Source: Lanius collurio | Taxonomy: Eukaryota; Chordata; Aves; Passeriformes; Laniidae | Assembly: GCA_020086605.1 (NCBI GenBank) | Contig: JACBWW010000004.1 | Span: 7,607,456 to 7,671,455 of the forward strand | Length of the DNA: 64,000 nt | Direction: 5' to 3' | In this document: positions 22,806 to 35,122 of the stretch, piece by piece | How the letters are laid out: every line of letters starts with the position of its first letter | Position numbering within the stretch: position 1 is the stretch's first letter | Position numbers and translations under genes: made by a program | Notes under the pieces: model-generated | What the model saw: only the letters and a program-made list of their open reading frames with translations | Told to the model about the DNA's origin: nothing | The model's database searches: none

Positions 22806-23595
22806 CTCCAAATCTTGCCTTTCCTGTTTTTTTGACATTGAGGGGTGGGAAGGGGGAAAAAGAAGGGAGCAGTGAGTTGAAGCCTCAGTACAGATGATAG
22901 AGGTCCTGCCATTTTTTCAGTCAGTTCTCATGGGAGTCCATCAGGAGAGAAATCTTGTTTGGGAAGGAGAACCTGAATGATGCTAAGCAGATGCTCAAGA
23001 TCTGCTTACATTCCTTGGACTTAAATGAAATGCAAGATATTTCCTGAGCAGGGGTCTTGAGAGAAAATGATAGAATAATGGTTGAAACGGTCACATTTCT
23101 CATACAAAATTATGTTATGTTTGGGACCATTATCTCCATTTTCTGAAGGTGCTTTAAAGTGCTTTGCTCTTGTGTTTTTTTCCATCCCTCCTCATAAATG
23201 TAACTGTATGGTGTATGCACTCAAGTTTGTTAACCTATTCTGCTTTTTGGATGCCAATACAAATAGGGAGAACACTTACCAATTCAACCAGGACCTGAAT
23301 TTGGGCCACAGACTGTATTATGTGAGAAGCACCAAAATGTAACTGCAGCTAAACATCTGCTCCTCCTCCTCAGCTAGGGAAAAAGACAGGCACAGTTAAA
23401 GGCAGAATTTTGCACAATTTGCAGTTTGAGGATAAGAGTTGACAGCTACAGGTAGTTCACTGTCCTGATGCTCTTTATCAAGCCAACCTGCCAGCTAATG
23501 CATGGGAAGCTTAAATAAGAGAATTGTTATTCAAACCATTATTGGAAAGCATAGGAAAAATTTGGAGTGTTGGAGGCCAGATTTTGGTTTCCTGG

Positions 23596-23706
23596 AGGCC
23601 CTGGTCCAACAAACCATGTAACAGGCTTTTGATTCAAAGCAGGCGGGTAATTGAAATTCATTTCAAAGAAAGTGCTCCTGGACTTTAAAGTATTTGGCTC
23701 AATTCA
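23596..23706. repeat. MITE-like palindromic amniote repeat
   Basis: 'aggccctggtccaacaaacc' at the left and 'ggactttaaagtatttggct' at the right match the outer arms of the 'gccctgatccagcaaag' repeat of birds and turtles. The centre 'gaaattcatttcaaag' is a decayed CCATTGAAATCAATGG-like core. Non-coding and old. Confidence 0.45.
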
Positions 23707-25229
23707 GAAGTCAGGAGGGGAAGCTAAGTGGTGTGTTCTACAGAAGAGCTCCTACAGATGGTCCCTTCCTGATCTCAGGCTCCCTGAATCTACAATCTAA
23801 ATTTAGGTATGTGTGTAAGCGTTTTGCTGGATCAAGGCTTCAGAGTGATATAAAAGTTACAGGCTTTGAAAAGTTGCACTCATGAAAAACCAGTGAAAAT
23901 GAAATCGGAACCTGACGCTGACAATTATATTGGGCAATAGTTCACGCTATAATTTCCCAAATGCCATGTTCATTTTGGATGCCTTCTGAACTGAGCTGTA
24001 AAGGCTGTTAGATTTTACTTCTAAGTTTTGTACAGTTTGCATTTGAATGGGGTGTTTTTGACACCCCATAAACATGACTTCACTCCAACTGAGCTTTACA
24101 CTGCCATGTCATTTTGTCAGCTGTAAAGACGCTGCAAGCCTTGCAGATGTTGATGTGGTGTTTGAAGATTTAGCAGGGGCAGCGACTGCTGTGCTTGACA
24201 GCTTCTGGCCAGGAGGGTATGGAGGTACAAGGGGTCTCTGTCTACTGCCTCTGCAAGGGAAAATGATATCTGCCTGGCAAGGAGAATTCTGGACCTCCTA
24301 GAAGTTGTAATGCCATAACTCAACACCACTGAATCTGCTAGAGCTTTTCTGTCAGAGCCCTGATTACCCATGCATATTGGCATGAGGGAAGAAGTAGAAT
24401 TAGGCCCTTTTGACAGAGAAAACGTGAGAAATCACACAAATAAAGCTGCAAACAACTGAATCCAAATGAGTCTCTTTGTGATATCCTTGGGTTGGATACT
24501 CCTGTTTCACACATGCTTGTGTAATCCAAGAAGTCCATTGTAATTGGTAAAGGAAGAGGGCTTAGGAACATTTTTGTGAAATCAAAGTGAAACTAATGGA
24601 ATTCAAACTTTGCTACAAAAGGAGAGGTAGTTAAACTCAGTGTTGTAACTATTATAATGAAAAACTATTATAAAGGTAATTTGATTTCTCAAGGTCCTTA
24701 TTCTTCACACTGGTTGTACATCATATTACTTCTTTGGATTCAATTAATTTTACAGAAGTATTCCATGAACCTGAATCTGGTTTAGTGGTTTTATGTACAT
24801 AAAAACTTACATAAGTGATAGGAACATATAAGAGAATAGCAATGATCATTGAACTCCAAGACAATAACTGAGATTTTTCCACCAGAAAGTAGAGTCCAAG
24901 AGTTACATTTTGCCTACCAAAGGACAGAATGATGCCATGTGATCTGTATGCCCAATTAAAACAGCTTGAAAACTGAGCACCCAAAATGAAAGGCTTGTGA
25001 ACAGACCAATAATTACACACAAAAATCATTCAGGAAATAATTCTGAATAATGAATATATTTGAGAAAATTGTGATCTATTTGCAGACAACTTGTAAGCAA
25101 AAAAGAGGCAACATTTGCCTAATAGTTGATTTGCTCTGAATTATTCTCCTAGCTCAGCTAAACACTGACCTTTAGCTACTCAATGACAACATGCATTTCA
25201 TTGTCTGGCAGATGACAGACCATTCTCTG

Positions 25230-25335
25230 GGATCACACATGTTAGAGATGGAAAAGACCTATTCATTCCATTTGCCAATGCTTTACCAATGCACGACTAT
25301 CTCTTTCAGTACATTTCCTAAACGAGCTGTTATGC
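25230..25335 (-). mobile_element. Ancient CR1-like LINE 3' fragment
   Basis: 'gttagagatggaaaagacct', 'tgccaatgctttaccaatgc' and 'ctctttcagtacatttccta' resemble the reversed 3' part of an old CR1 subfamily shared by birds and turtles. It is much more diverged than the copies at 11.3 and 54 kb. Similarity may extend to about 25,440. The call is from memory and moderate. Confidence 0.45.
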
Positions 25336-28300
25336 AGAACAGAATCAAATGTAATTGTACACCTACCCACTGAAAAAAAATTTCTGGTAAGAAAAGATTC
25401 TTCATCCAGTTTGTCACTGTCTATTTTCCCATGGCTTTAACCACAGGATATGATGACATAGTACTAAATCTATTGAGAGTGGACACGCACTTCAGGGCTT
25501 TTTTGGAGTTCAGTTTGAGGATGAGACTAATTTAAAATTTTGTTCTGATTCTTCTACTTCCCATACTAATGAGGAGACTATTACATTATGCAGACAAGGT
25601 ATTGATTCACAGATTACTTCCTCTGCACAAAAGTTAGACACATGTTTCCTTGTATGTGTATCTTCTAAATTATTTCTTATTCTGTCAGGATATTTGTGAT
25701 AAACTTCAGGTGCAAGTGAAGATCACTTGCATATTTTCATATAGGATTGGCAAGTGGCTGTGCTGATTATGGTAGATATCATACATATCCTCAGAGAACA
25801 CAAAAGCTAATGAGAATGTGAAAGAAAAAAATGATGATTTAATTATTCCTGAAAACAGACTAGGAATCACAACACTGCAAAAAAAAAATAATACACATTC
25901 TTCTTCAAAAATGTTTTAAGCATAAAGAATAAATTCCCAATAAGGAAAAAGTTAGGTGTGTGTGAGTGTGTAAAAACAATGTATACATCTCTTCATACCT
26001 AACTTAGATATCTGTGTACCTGTAGAAAGCTAGAGTATAATAGTGGTTTCATTTTAATTTCTCCTAATTAGCAGACAAATGTAACTGAGCTCATTTTAGT
26101 CCACCACACCATATTCTTAAGATTGCCAAAAGAAATGGATATTACAATGATAAATGAAGATCCCCTTGCTTCCCCTCTAGAAATCCCAATTGGAGCACCC
26201 ATTGCATGTGGGCAATGTCTATATAACATTCTACTAGATACTATTAAAATCTCTAAAATGCTGTTTTTCACTAGAAACCAACAGATCATAAAGCAAAGCT
26301 CAATGAGCAGCCAAGATAATGTGGTACACGCTAAATTTCCACAGTAGCAAAATACCACTAGGAGGTATGTTGATAATTCTTTCCCTCACTGTATTTATCA
26401 AATTATATATGAAGATGGATATAACTACATGTGTGTTTGGAGGATGTGGGACTTCACTTGTCATGTCAAATGGGTCTTCCCACCAGTGAGAGATGTAGAG
26501 AGACAAAGTGAAACTAAGATAAATTAGAAAAGCCAAGTAGACATGAAGCACAAAACAAAGAACTCAGGACAATATCTCCTCATTTAACTCTCTGTGATGT
26601 GATGGTACGAAGAATTTTTGGAGTGAGAAAAGAGGCCAAAGGAGTAGAGTCTTCATATGATATATTTCCAGTGTAAATCAAGGAAAATTGATATTAATAG
26701 CAATAGTAGTTTCTATTCGGGATGTAGCTGAAGCAATCTAATTAGAATCCGGGCACTTATTACAGAATACTTTGCATTCTTAACAATGATGTAACATAAT
26801 GCAGCTTCACAGAGAAAAGCACCATTCCAGCAAAATTCTCCCAAATGACTGACAGAACAAAATGACACAATTTCAGAATTAGAAGAGGAAAAGTAAGGAG
26901 ATGTTAAGAGATATAAACAAGGGAGAAAATCATGTTTCACATGGTAATAATGTTCAGATGAAAGAAATGTGTTGGAGGATCATTGATGAATCAGGACTGT
27001 TAGGCATTTCAAAATACCTAAGTGAAATGGGATTTTAAATTGCATTTTAGAGGTAACTTGAGTTCTAAGACTCACTGATTTTTAACACACTTTACATTTC
27101 CAAATGAATATTGAAAATAAGGCAGAGGTCCAAAGCTGTTTTAGGAAAAGAATAGGCATAGATATTATTCTGCTCATATTCCAATGGCTTAAAGTATTGC
27201 TTTTAATGTCTGAACATTTTAGAGAAATTGAAATGCCAGATTCATCCTGTTTCAGTTTGTGGCTTAACCTCATCTTAACTAAAAAGGAACATAACTCCTA
27301 ACTCTTCATGTCTCTGGTGAAGAAACTCATCACTGTGCCCAACAGATAACACAAATTCAGGTTAAGCAGCTCATGGCCAGGACAGTGTTTTAACCATTTC
27401 ACTAGATATGAAAAGCTGCAGAATTATCTTCAGATCAATATGGCTTGTAAGTGTTCCAATAGTCCCATGAAACTCTTGGAATTAAACACTGGTAGATGCC
27501 TCTCTCTATCTGCAGGAGGTTGAAATTTAGATCTGCAAGTTGGCTTGTTGCAAAGATTCTTGAAGTAATAGCATGAAATCGTAGCTATTTAAAATGCCCA
27601 AACTACAAGTGATGAAAAACATGAACTTTCTTGTTGAGGGAAACACATTTTTAGTCAAAAATTCATGTCTCTGCATGAAAAATGTTCTCTGATGGAAATG
27701 TTGCTATGTATGCACTAGTTTTGAAGTCTGATATGTGAAACATTTGCAGTTTACTCCTCTGCCATAGTTTATTCTTTCTGTAAAAGAGTTGCAGTATAGC
27801 TCGTGTGGGTGCTCCCAGACCCCTCAGTGCAAAGTCAGGCAGATTAACCAGTTCTCTGTTGACAGATCAAGAGGAAATGACAGGACTTCAGCAGTACAAT
27901 TTCAAGGGCACACCTTGTTCTACGACGTATGTTTGCCGATGGCTGTGGAGTGTTGTCCATCCATGACACTGGGGTACTCCACAGCAGGTGTATGCAGAAG
28001 GGTGGTAGTGACCAGTGGAGATGGGGCTGTGTCTATGAAGATGGATTGTCTTCCCAGATGTGGTTTCTAAAAGCAGATTTTGTTTTGTTTTGTTTTTCAA
28101 TAGGAAGTTAGAGAAATGAATTTTCTAATTCTGCTTTGTGGGGGAGCAAACTAAAGTGGGATTTCTGTTGATTTAACTTAGCATTGCTCTGTTGTGCCAA
28201 GGTAGAGAGGCATATTTACTTATCAACTAAGAGTGATTTTCCAATTTGTGCTATCCAACTCAGCTTGGTAAATGGTTTTAATATTGGATATATCTTTTAG

Positions 28301-30003
28301 AAAGAGTAACATGTTCTTCAGACTTTTTAAAACAAGAGGTGTTTTAAACAAAATTACCTGATTGCTTCATGATACTGAGTGTCAGTTTCCAATAAGTCAA
28401 TCCTCAAAAAGTAGTAGAAAGCAGTAACTCTTGGCAAATTAGGTCTACTGTGCATGTCAGTAGGAACTTCTGTGATGTATGTGAATGATCAGCCAGCAGA
28501 ATGAAGTAACTTTTTTGTCATTTCAGTCTGATGTAACCTCTCAAGCAATTTTTCCCAGAAGTATATACTTGTCTTGATATGCCAAAACCTTGGGCAGAGT
28601 GTTCACATGATTTTCTGTACTCAGACTGCTTCTTTTGCTAGCTGTTATTCAGATGTGATTTCATATTACCACTTTAACCCTGGTGATGAATGATTCCCCA
28701 GTGAAAAACCAGTATGTTTCTCTTCACCATGCTGTTTTCCCACAGATGAGGTTTCAGTCTTTCTTCCTCTGCCCCGGCAAGACTGGACATTGATTTTCCC
28801 CTAAACTGCTGATGTGAACTAATTTGTACAGGTAATTGTGCCTCAAGTGAAGTTTCATGATCTGTGAAACGCTTCTGGCCCAGGGGTCTGGTGATCTGCT
28901 TCTGCAGTTCTCCCACACAATAGCTGCTTAAGTGAAATAGGAGCTTAAAGAAAAGGAATTCAGATCCTCTGCGCACAAAGAACACTAGAAAAACCTGCAT
29001 ACATACAAATAAAGTGTTTTTCAGCTTACCTCTGTGTCTACCAGCCAAATACCATAACTCAGTCTGCTTGTATTACTACACTCTTCCAATTTTCTTCTCA
29101 AGGCACCTTTTTCTGTTCAGGAAGAGAGAGAGACATACAGCTTGAAGGGAGCAAAGTCATCTTGGAGGAGCCATTCTCAAAACAGAGCAGGTTTTAAGGG
29201 GTCAGTACTGGAGGCAGTTCTGCATAATTAAATTTAATTTCATTACATCCTTAGGTGATGGACTGAAGACTATTTATTATATTTGTTCACCAAACCAGGT
29301 TTTGAAAGATTTCAGAAAGATCTGTTTTGAAGGTTGATGATGGTGTTCAAAGTGATCTTAATATTTGACTAATTTACTAACAGCCATTGGTCGGAGGAAG
29401 AAGAAAGGGCATGAAGGATCATAAGTGACAGGGAGACAAAAATATGCTCTTGCTAAAAAGGCAGATACCACCATGGCAAATATCAATGAGAGCAGAGTCA
29501 AGTGATGTGTGCTCTGCCCAGCATTGGTGAGGACTTTAGACCTCCAGCTATGGGTTCATCTCATACAAATCAAGAAAAACACAGGCCAGTATGAAGGCTG
29601 ACCTAAAGGGAGCAAAGGAAACTATGTATGTTCAGTGAGGAAATACTGAAATAATTTGGAGTATTTGTCTAAATAAGAGCAGAAGCAGCCAAAGTGAAGG
29701 AGGAAGATAACACTTCTCAAGTGGGGAGGAGAATGTTGTAAACATGTTCTCCCCCTCTGTGGTTACCTATGATTCCATGGTATCTGAAAGAAGAAACAAA
29801 CCCACTGCACCTTCACGAGGAATTTCAATTTATGCCACTTTCAGAACCTTTCCTTGGAAAACTTTTCCTTTCCTCACAAATCAGTGATCATGTCTCCCTT
29901 GAATGACATCTTAAAAGAGCAAGGGGCTTTTTTTAATGTTTACTAAACAAGGGAATTCAGTGGCAACCTTGTCTTCACCCGTGTTTCAGCAAACATAAGA
30001 CCT

Positions 30004-30092
30004 GTGGACCAGATTCAGACCTGATGCAAGCTAATTCAACATAACCTTTGAAAGCGTTCTCCCTTCTTCCACCAGACCTGATTTTAGCCCTT
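30004..30092. repeat. MITE-like palindromic amniote repeat
   Basis: The left end 'gtggaccagattcagacctg' and right end 'ccaccagacctgattttagc' are imperfect inverted arms of the amniote repeat whose ends read roughly GGCCAGATTCAGACCTGGTGTAA. The central third is decayed. Non-coding. Confidence 0.5.
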
Positions 30093-32006
30093 AAATTAAC
30101 TCAGAGAAAAATGCAAATTAGCCTAATTAAACATACAGTTCAAGCAATCAAGATACTGGTTTTGTACTATATTGATCTATTTTAAAATATCAACGTAGGA
30201 CAGTTAAAAGCAAAGGGGGCAATTAATGTCTTTCCCTGGAAAGGTGTGAAAGGTACCTGTCAGGTTTCATTAAGTGTATTTATTCTTTCCTTTCAAATTG
30301 TCTCTGCTTTGAGCAGACCACTCTTCTGGGTTAATGGTGACAGAAGACAGCAGCACTGCTGTAAGCATTCTATGCAGCAAATGTAGCCTATTAGTGAAAG
30401 ATGGGGAATCTTGAAAATGAATTACTGTATAGTTGATGCTTCTGAAATGCCCCATATGCTTATAACTGTCTCAGAAAAGCAGTGCTGGAGCTTGCTACCC
30501 CTGCTTTTGGGAGAGACCTAATACTTTTGGTCAGCATGTATAAATAGTAAGAGAAAAAACTGTTATTATAAAATCTTTATAAATGGGAATCTGAAGCACA
30601 GAAAGATTACCTTATTTGTTGAAGGTCATACAGAGAACTCCATGAAGTAACCAGAAATTTCACACAACTCTCATGAGTTCAGCTCTGGTGGGTTTTGATC
30701 TTATTCCTAAGGGACATCCTTTGGGAGACATGTTTTATGGCAAGTTACGTCTCAAGGTGTGGGAAATAAGATTTTTCCACCAATAAGCTTCACCCAGAGA
30801 TTGCCTAAATCAGTGAAAAACATCCTGTTGATTTCAATGGGCCAAATAGACTTCAGGGAGCAAGGCCATTCTCCACTTTTGGTGTGAGCACAGCATGACT
30901 GCATTAGACCACGTGGGATCAGCCTGACCTTGGCCAGCCAAAGCACCTGCCCATAACCAGGAGAAGCTGACCTGCTGTGGAGAGTGAGAAGGAGATGGAG
31001 GTGTTTTCTTACTGGACATGCTGCAGAGGAAGGGGTGCTAGGGATAAAAGAAGGGAGAAGGGGCAATGGACAGAAAGGAGGGTTTTTGTGTACTTCCCAG
31101 TGAAACCTGTGCTGTGCCTTGTGTGTGTTTCTGTCTGTTCCTCTGGAGCAAGTACTGCAGGGCTGTGATCACAGTCATACAGTTTGCAAATAACCAACAA
31201 ATGTGAGCAGTCATAGGTCTCTGAGTTGTGACCTTTGTTGGTGAAATAGATTTCCCCTGTGATGCTGAGATTCTTTGACAGCTGAGCCTGACTCTGAGTT
31301 TACATGTTTTGTCAGGCCAGCATCTCTCAGGGTTTGTGGTTAGGGTGGCCTTGGTGACAGTTACTGTTTTCAGTTCAAGATGTGAAAGAGATGCTGGGCT
31401 ACAGCAGTAATTCTTTGGATATTTCTCCACCTGAAAATCTGCCCATCTTTGAGTATGACATTTTCTTCACAGTAACTTTTAATGTTATATGGATTTTTAA
31501 GAAGTATAATTTATGTCAGTGCCATTTAATGATGCACCTTTAACCAAAGATAAAACACTACCCACGTTGCTTCTGATTTAGCCTTTTTGGCCTGGTTGCT
31601 GCGATCATTTTAGCAAGGGAAAGGTTGTCTGCAGTATGAATCCCCCAACCAGTGAAACTACTTTGTCTTAATTACCTCAGGACGAGAGAGTGCCCCTGAA
31701 GCAATCATCTTTGTTTGTTAACACACCCTATCTGCTGAGCTACTTCCCATAAATAAAACATGACCAAGATTACAATGTCATGTTCCCGTGGACTCTAGAC
31801 CCTGCTAACTGCTCAAGTAGAATGCACAAAAACATCCCACACCAACCCTGTGCATATCAGAGGGCATAGCAAAAGGATGTTTCTCATTCCTAAGCAACCA
31901 CATGCATACCATCTTCTAATATTAAACATGATGTTTGCTCAAATGCTAACAGGATGCATAGGACATACTCTTTCTCACTTTTGTCACGGGAAAACAGCAA
32001 ATCTCA

Positions 32007-32095
32007 GGCCAGATCTGTAGGTGGCAAAAATCGGCAGGAGCTCCAAGATCCAGCCCAAGTGTATACCCTCTGCAGATTGCCTAATTGGAGCCCAT
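32007..32095. repeat. MITE-like palindromic amniote repeat
   Basis: 'caggccagatctgtaggtgg' and 'aaaatcggcaggagctccaa' fit the left half of the repeat family with a GGCCAGATCCTCAGCTGGTGTAAATTGG-like arm. The right half is less clear ('gcagattgcctaattggagc'). Old and non-coding. Confidence 0.45.
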
Positions 32096-34813
32096 ATCCA
32101 CCGTGTTAGCAATTACCCTGGAGCTGGTGGCAGAGGGTTGTGGTGATGTTGAAGAGGATGTAAGGATTTGCAAGTGTTTTGTCTTGGTTTATTCTTGCTT
32201 TTCTTTGTAAGGGTTTGTCCATTAGTGCTCTGCCACTGTTGGTGTTCTCCTCTGGCAGGGTAGCACTTGACTGCTTAGGTTAGAATAAATGAATGCTATA
32301 AACAAATAGGATGGCCTCTTAAATATCTGTGAAGGGGTGGTTACAGGTACCAGCCGTTAAATACCTATGAAATACTTCCCAGGTTTTGATTCTTACAGGC
32401 AAAATGGAGGGTAGGGTCATTCCTGCACTGAATAGTGTCTTAATCTGTGGCTGATCTTACTAAAATTAAGGGGCACTGTGGAGTTAAAGACGATTTAATG
32501 GAAGTTAAGATAAGGGCAGTTCGAAATCACCTCCTCTGAGATAGAGGGGAATGAAGCTACCCAAACTGCTCAGAGGAAGGCAGAACTTGCTGCTATCCCC
32601 TAAGGGGTTTTGACTTTTGGTGCAGTGGCAACCTGGACCGATGTGATAAGACAGTAGGGAAGATGGGTTGGTTGGAGATCTGGCATCTTCTGCTTATTTT
32701 GCTGGGGTGCTTCAGAATGATGTGGCTTCATAAGAGTCAAGGGGAGCTCTTCTGATCTTTTCGTACAGAACATTTCTATTACAGAAATGCTGCTACACCT
32801 GCATTGCATTTCTATGCATCTATCAGGCCCAAATAAGTTCATTTCAATGTACTCTCAAATCTCTCCTGCTTTTTCTGAAAGAATTTGTGTTTTCTATTCT
32901 GCTTCCCTCTGTCACTGAAACCTCTCCCCATTAACATGGATACAAAACTGCCTTCCACTGGTCCTCAGATCAGCTACAAAGACCATTGGTGGCACTTGCT
33001 TTTTCAAGTGGTTCATCATGTTTCTTATTCAGAGAAGGTCTACAGGGAAGATCCAACACATGGAAAGAGAACAATTAAGAAAAAATCTCTTCAGACCATG
33101 AAAAAGATATTTGAGGTTTGTAAAAACATGTGTGTTGATAGGGATGGATGAAATGATGATGACTGGGGAAGGTCAGAAATGATTTTTCACCCTACATGCA
33201 AGTAAGCTGAAGCACTCCTTGATTCATCTTTATAAAGATTTACATGCCTTAAAGGGAAGGCTTTGTAAGCTTGCAGAAAGGAAACCTGAGAATTCCTGAG
33301 TACACAGAAGCCATCCTTGGCCTAGGAAGTTCCTGAAGCACAAAGGGCTAGAGACTGGAAGACTAGAGAAATGTTTTACCTGCTGCCTTAATCTTAGATG
33401 CTTCATGTTCTTCTGTTTTTGGGAACTGCTGTAGAAAAAAGGTGCAGACCTTTGTTCAGATCCCACACATTGCTGCTATGGCCATACTTGGGGGCTGACA
33501 ATCAAATGTGGAGGGCTGATGTTGTAGGCTGGTGTATGCCTTCATGGCAGCTTGCTAACATTTTCTGAAAAAATCGTGAGTAGCCTTCCTAGTGGGGACC
33601 ATGTTATATGTTTGTAACTGTGATGCTGTATTTGTTCATTCAGAATATCTCTATGTCTGTGGCCCATATGAAAAAAAAAAAAAAAAAAATCTTTGTGCCC
33701 AGTCATCTCTCAGCATCTTTGCTTAGAGAATCAATTGTGCCAGCTACCCCGGTATCCTTTGTGAGAGAGACAACTATCTCCTGCACGGGGAACCAACAGC
33801 TCTTTTTTATACAGGACACCAAACAGACATCAGAAAGAGCACACTGCTGTCAGACAGGCTGTTGCATGGATTATCAAAGGCAGCTGCCTGCCAGTGCCTT
33901 GACCTACTGTATGCTTTGGTCAGGCCACGCATTTCATTCATTTGTGAATTCAGAGGTGCTTTTTGAAGGCAAAAACTCTTTTCTTGGCTAGTTGCTATAA
34001 ACGCTGGACTCCAAGTCTCTGTAGAATACTTCAGTTCTTTTAATGATTTGTGCCCTGTCACTTACAGAGTTCTGTCTTTTTCCCAGCACTGCAATAAAAT
34101 GTTATTTCCCTTTCTTGTGCTTTCTTTCTACTACCATACTTTCAAGTTTTGTTTTGTTTGTTCAGTGTTGTCTTGATAAATTTCATGTTGTTCTTCCTGG
34201 TTTTCTCTCTCATCTTTGTCTTTATATCATTGTTCTGATTTACAAAAACCTGCTTTATTTTTTGAGTTTAAATCTCTATATCTGCCTTCTTATCTCTTGT
34301 AGTTGCCTTGTTTCTTCAGATAGATCCCTGGCTTTTATCTGGCATCTCACAGCCTCTCTAGGCAACTTTTTGCTAAGTGTCTTCTTTTTTCATTTATAGC
34401 ACCTTTGTTCAGGTGCATTTTACTTTGAGATTTGCTGGCTTTTATTAATCAGGATGGCACATTGGAAGTTATGTAGGCAATTAATATTTTTTAGTTGAAA
34501 TCTGTCAGGTTAAAATGTTTAAAAAAGAAGGGAGTTAAAAAAGAAGGGTGGTCAAAGCAATAATCTCCAGTCAAAGTTTACTGCTACTAGGCAGCAACTT
34601 TGTTTTGCAGGGAAATTAAGGAGAAAAAACTGCCCAAAAGCAAACAAAAAAGCAAATCTCCATATTGCATAAAATCAGCGTGGCTCTAAGTCTCCGCAGC
34701 TGAGGGTTTGGCCCTGGCTCTTAACTCATTCATCTTGCTTAGAGACCTATCATCTGCAGAATATTTCAGTCATTTTGCAGCTGGGGAGAGGAACTTGTTG
34801 GGGCAGATCTGTG

Positions 34814-35122
34814 TGTCCGTGCAGAGGAGTGAGGATGTTGCGAACCCGCCTGTGCCCAGGTGTGCGGGTGGAGCTCCCCAGCTGCTCCCCGCTCCCACGG
34901 GCAGGGGCTCCGAGGGACGGCGGGGCTCTCACGGGCAGGGCTGGAGGCAGCTGCTGGAAGGCGCTGGTGGCAGACAGAGCTTTCTGCCCCCAGGAAGGGA
35001 CAGGAACGGGGCCTCTTGTGCTGCCGGGGCTGGCTCTGAGCGGCTCAGCCTCCCAGGGCTGCTCCTGGGCTGACTCGCCGTCATCACCTACTGCTGTCCC
35101 AGGGCTGCGCCTGCGGCACGAT
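34814..35122. promoter_or_regulatory. Orphan CpG island, about 12 kb downstream of BCL11B
   Basis: Nineteen CpGs occur in about 305 bases of clearly GC-rich sequence, embedded in AT-rich intergenic DNA. The block starts near 'gtgtgtccgtgcagagg' and ends near 'gcctgcggcacgatcagagc'. Overlapping open frames of 121 and 134 codons cross it but are GC-rich low-information translations, with no known domain. A CpG island away from annotated genes can be the promoter of a non-coding RNA or a poised enhancer. No TATA box or clear exon boundary was found. Confidence 0.5.

Larger units (their letters stand above)
22806..34813. other. Gene-free flank downstream of BCL11B
   Basis: About 12 kb without a supportable gene. 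Frames are short, lack recognisable domains and show no splice-linked conservation. Besides the repeats listed separately there is a 19-base A run (33,671-33,689), a short tandem pair of 'aaaaaagaaggg' near 34,523-34,551, and a possible further old repeat piece around 30,815-30,870 ('gttgatttcaatgggcc'). The rest is unique AT-rich sequence. Confidence 0.7.

Noticed and set aside
24048..24068. Perfect 8-base hairpin TGGGGTGT / ACACCCCA with a T-rich loop, resembling a terminator
   Set aside because: Intrinsic terminators are bacterial. In vertebrate intergenic DNA this is most likely chance.
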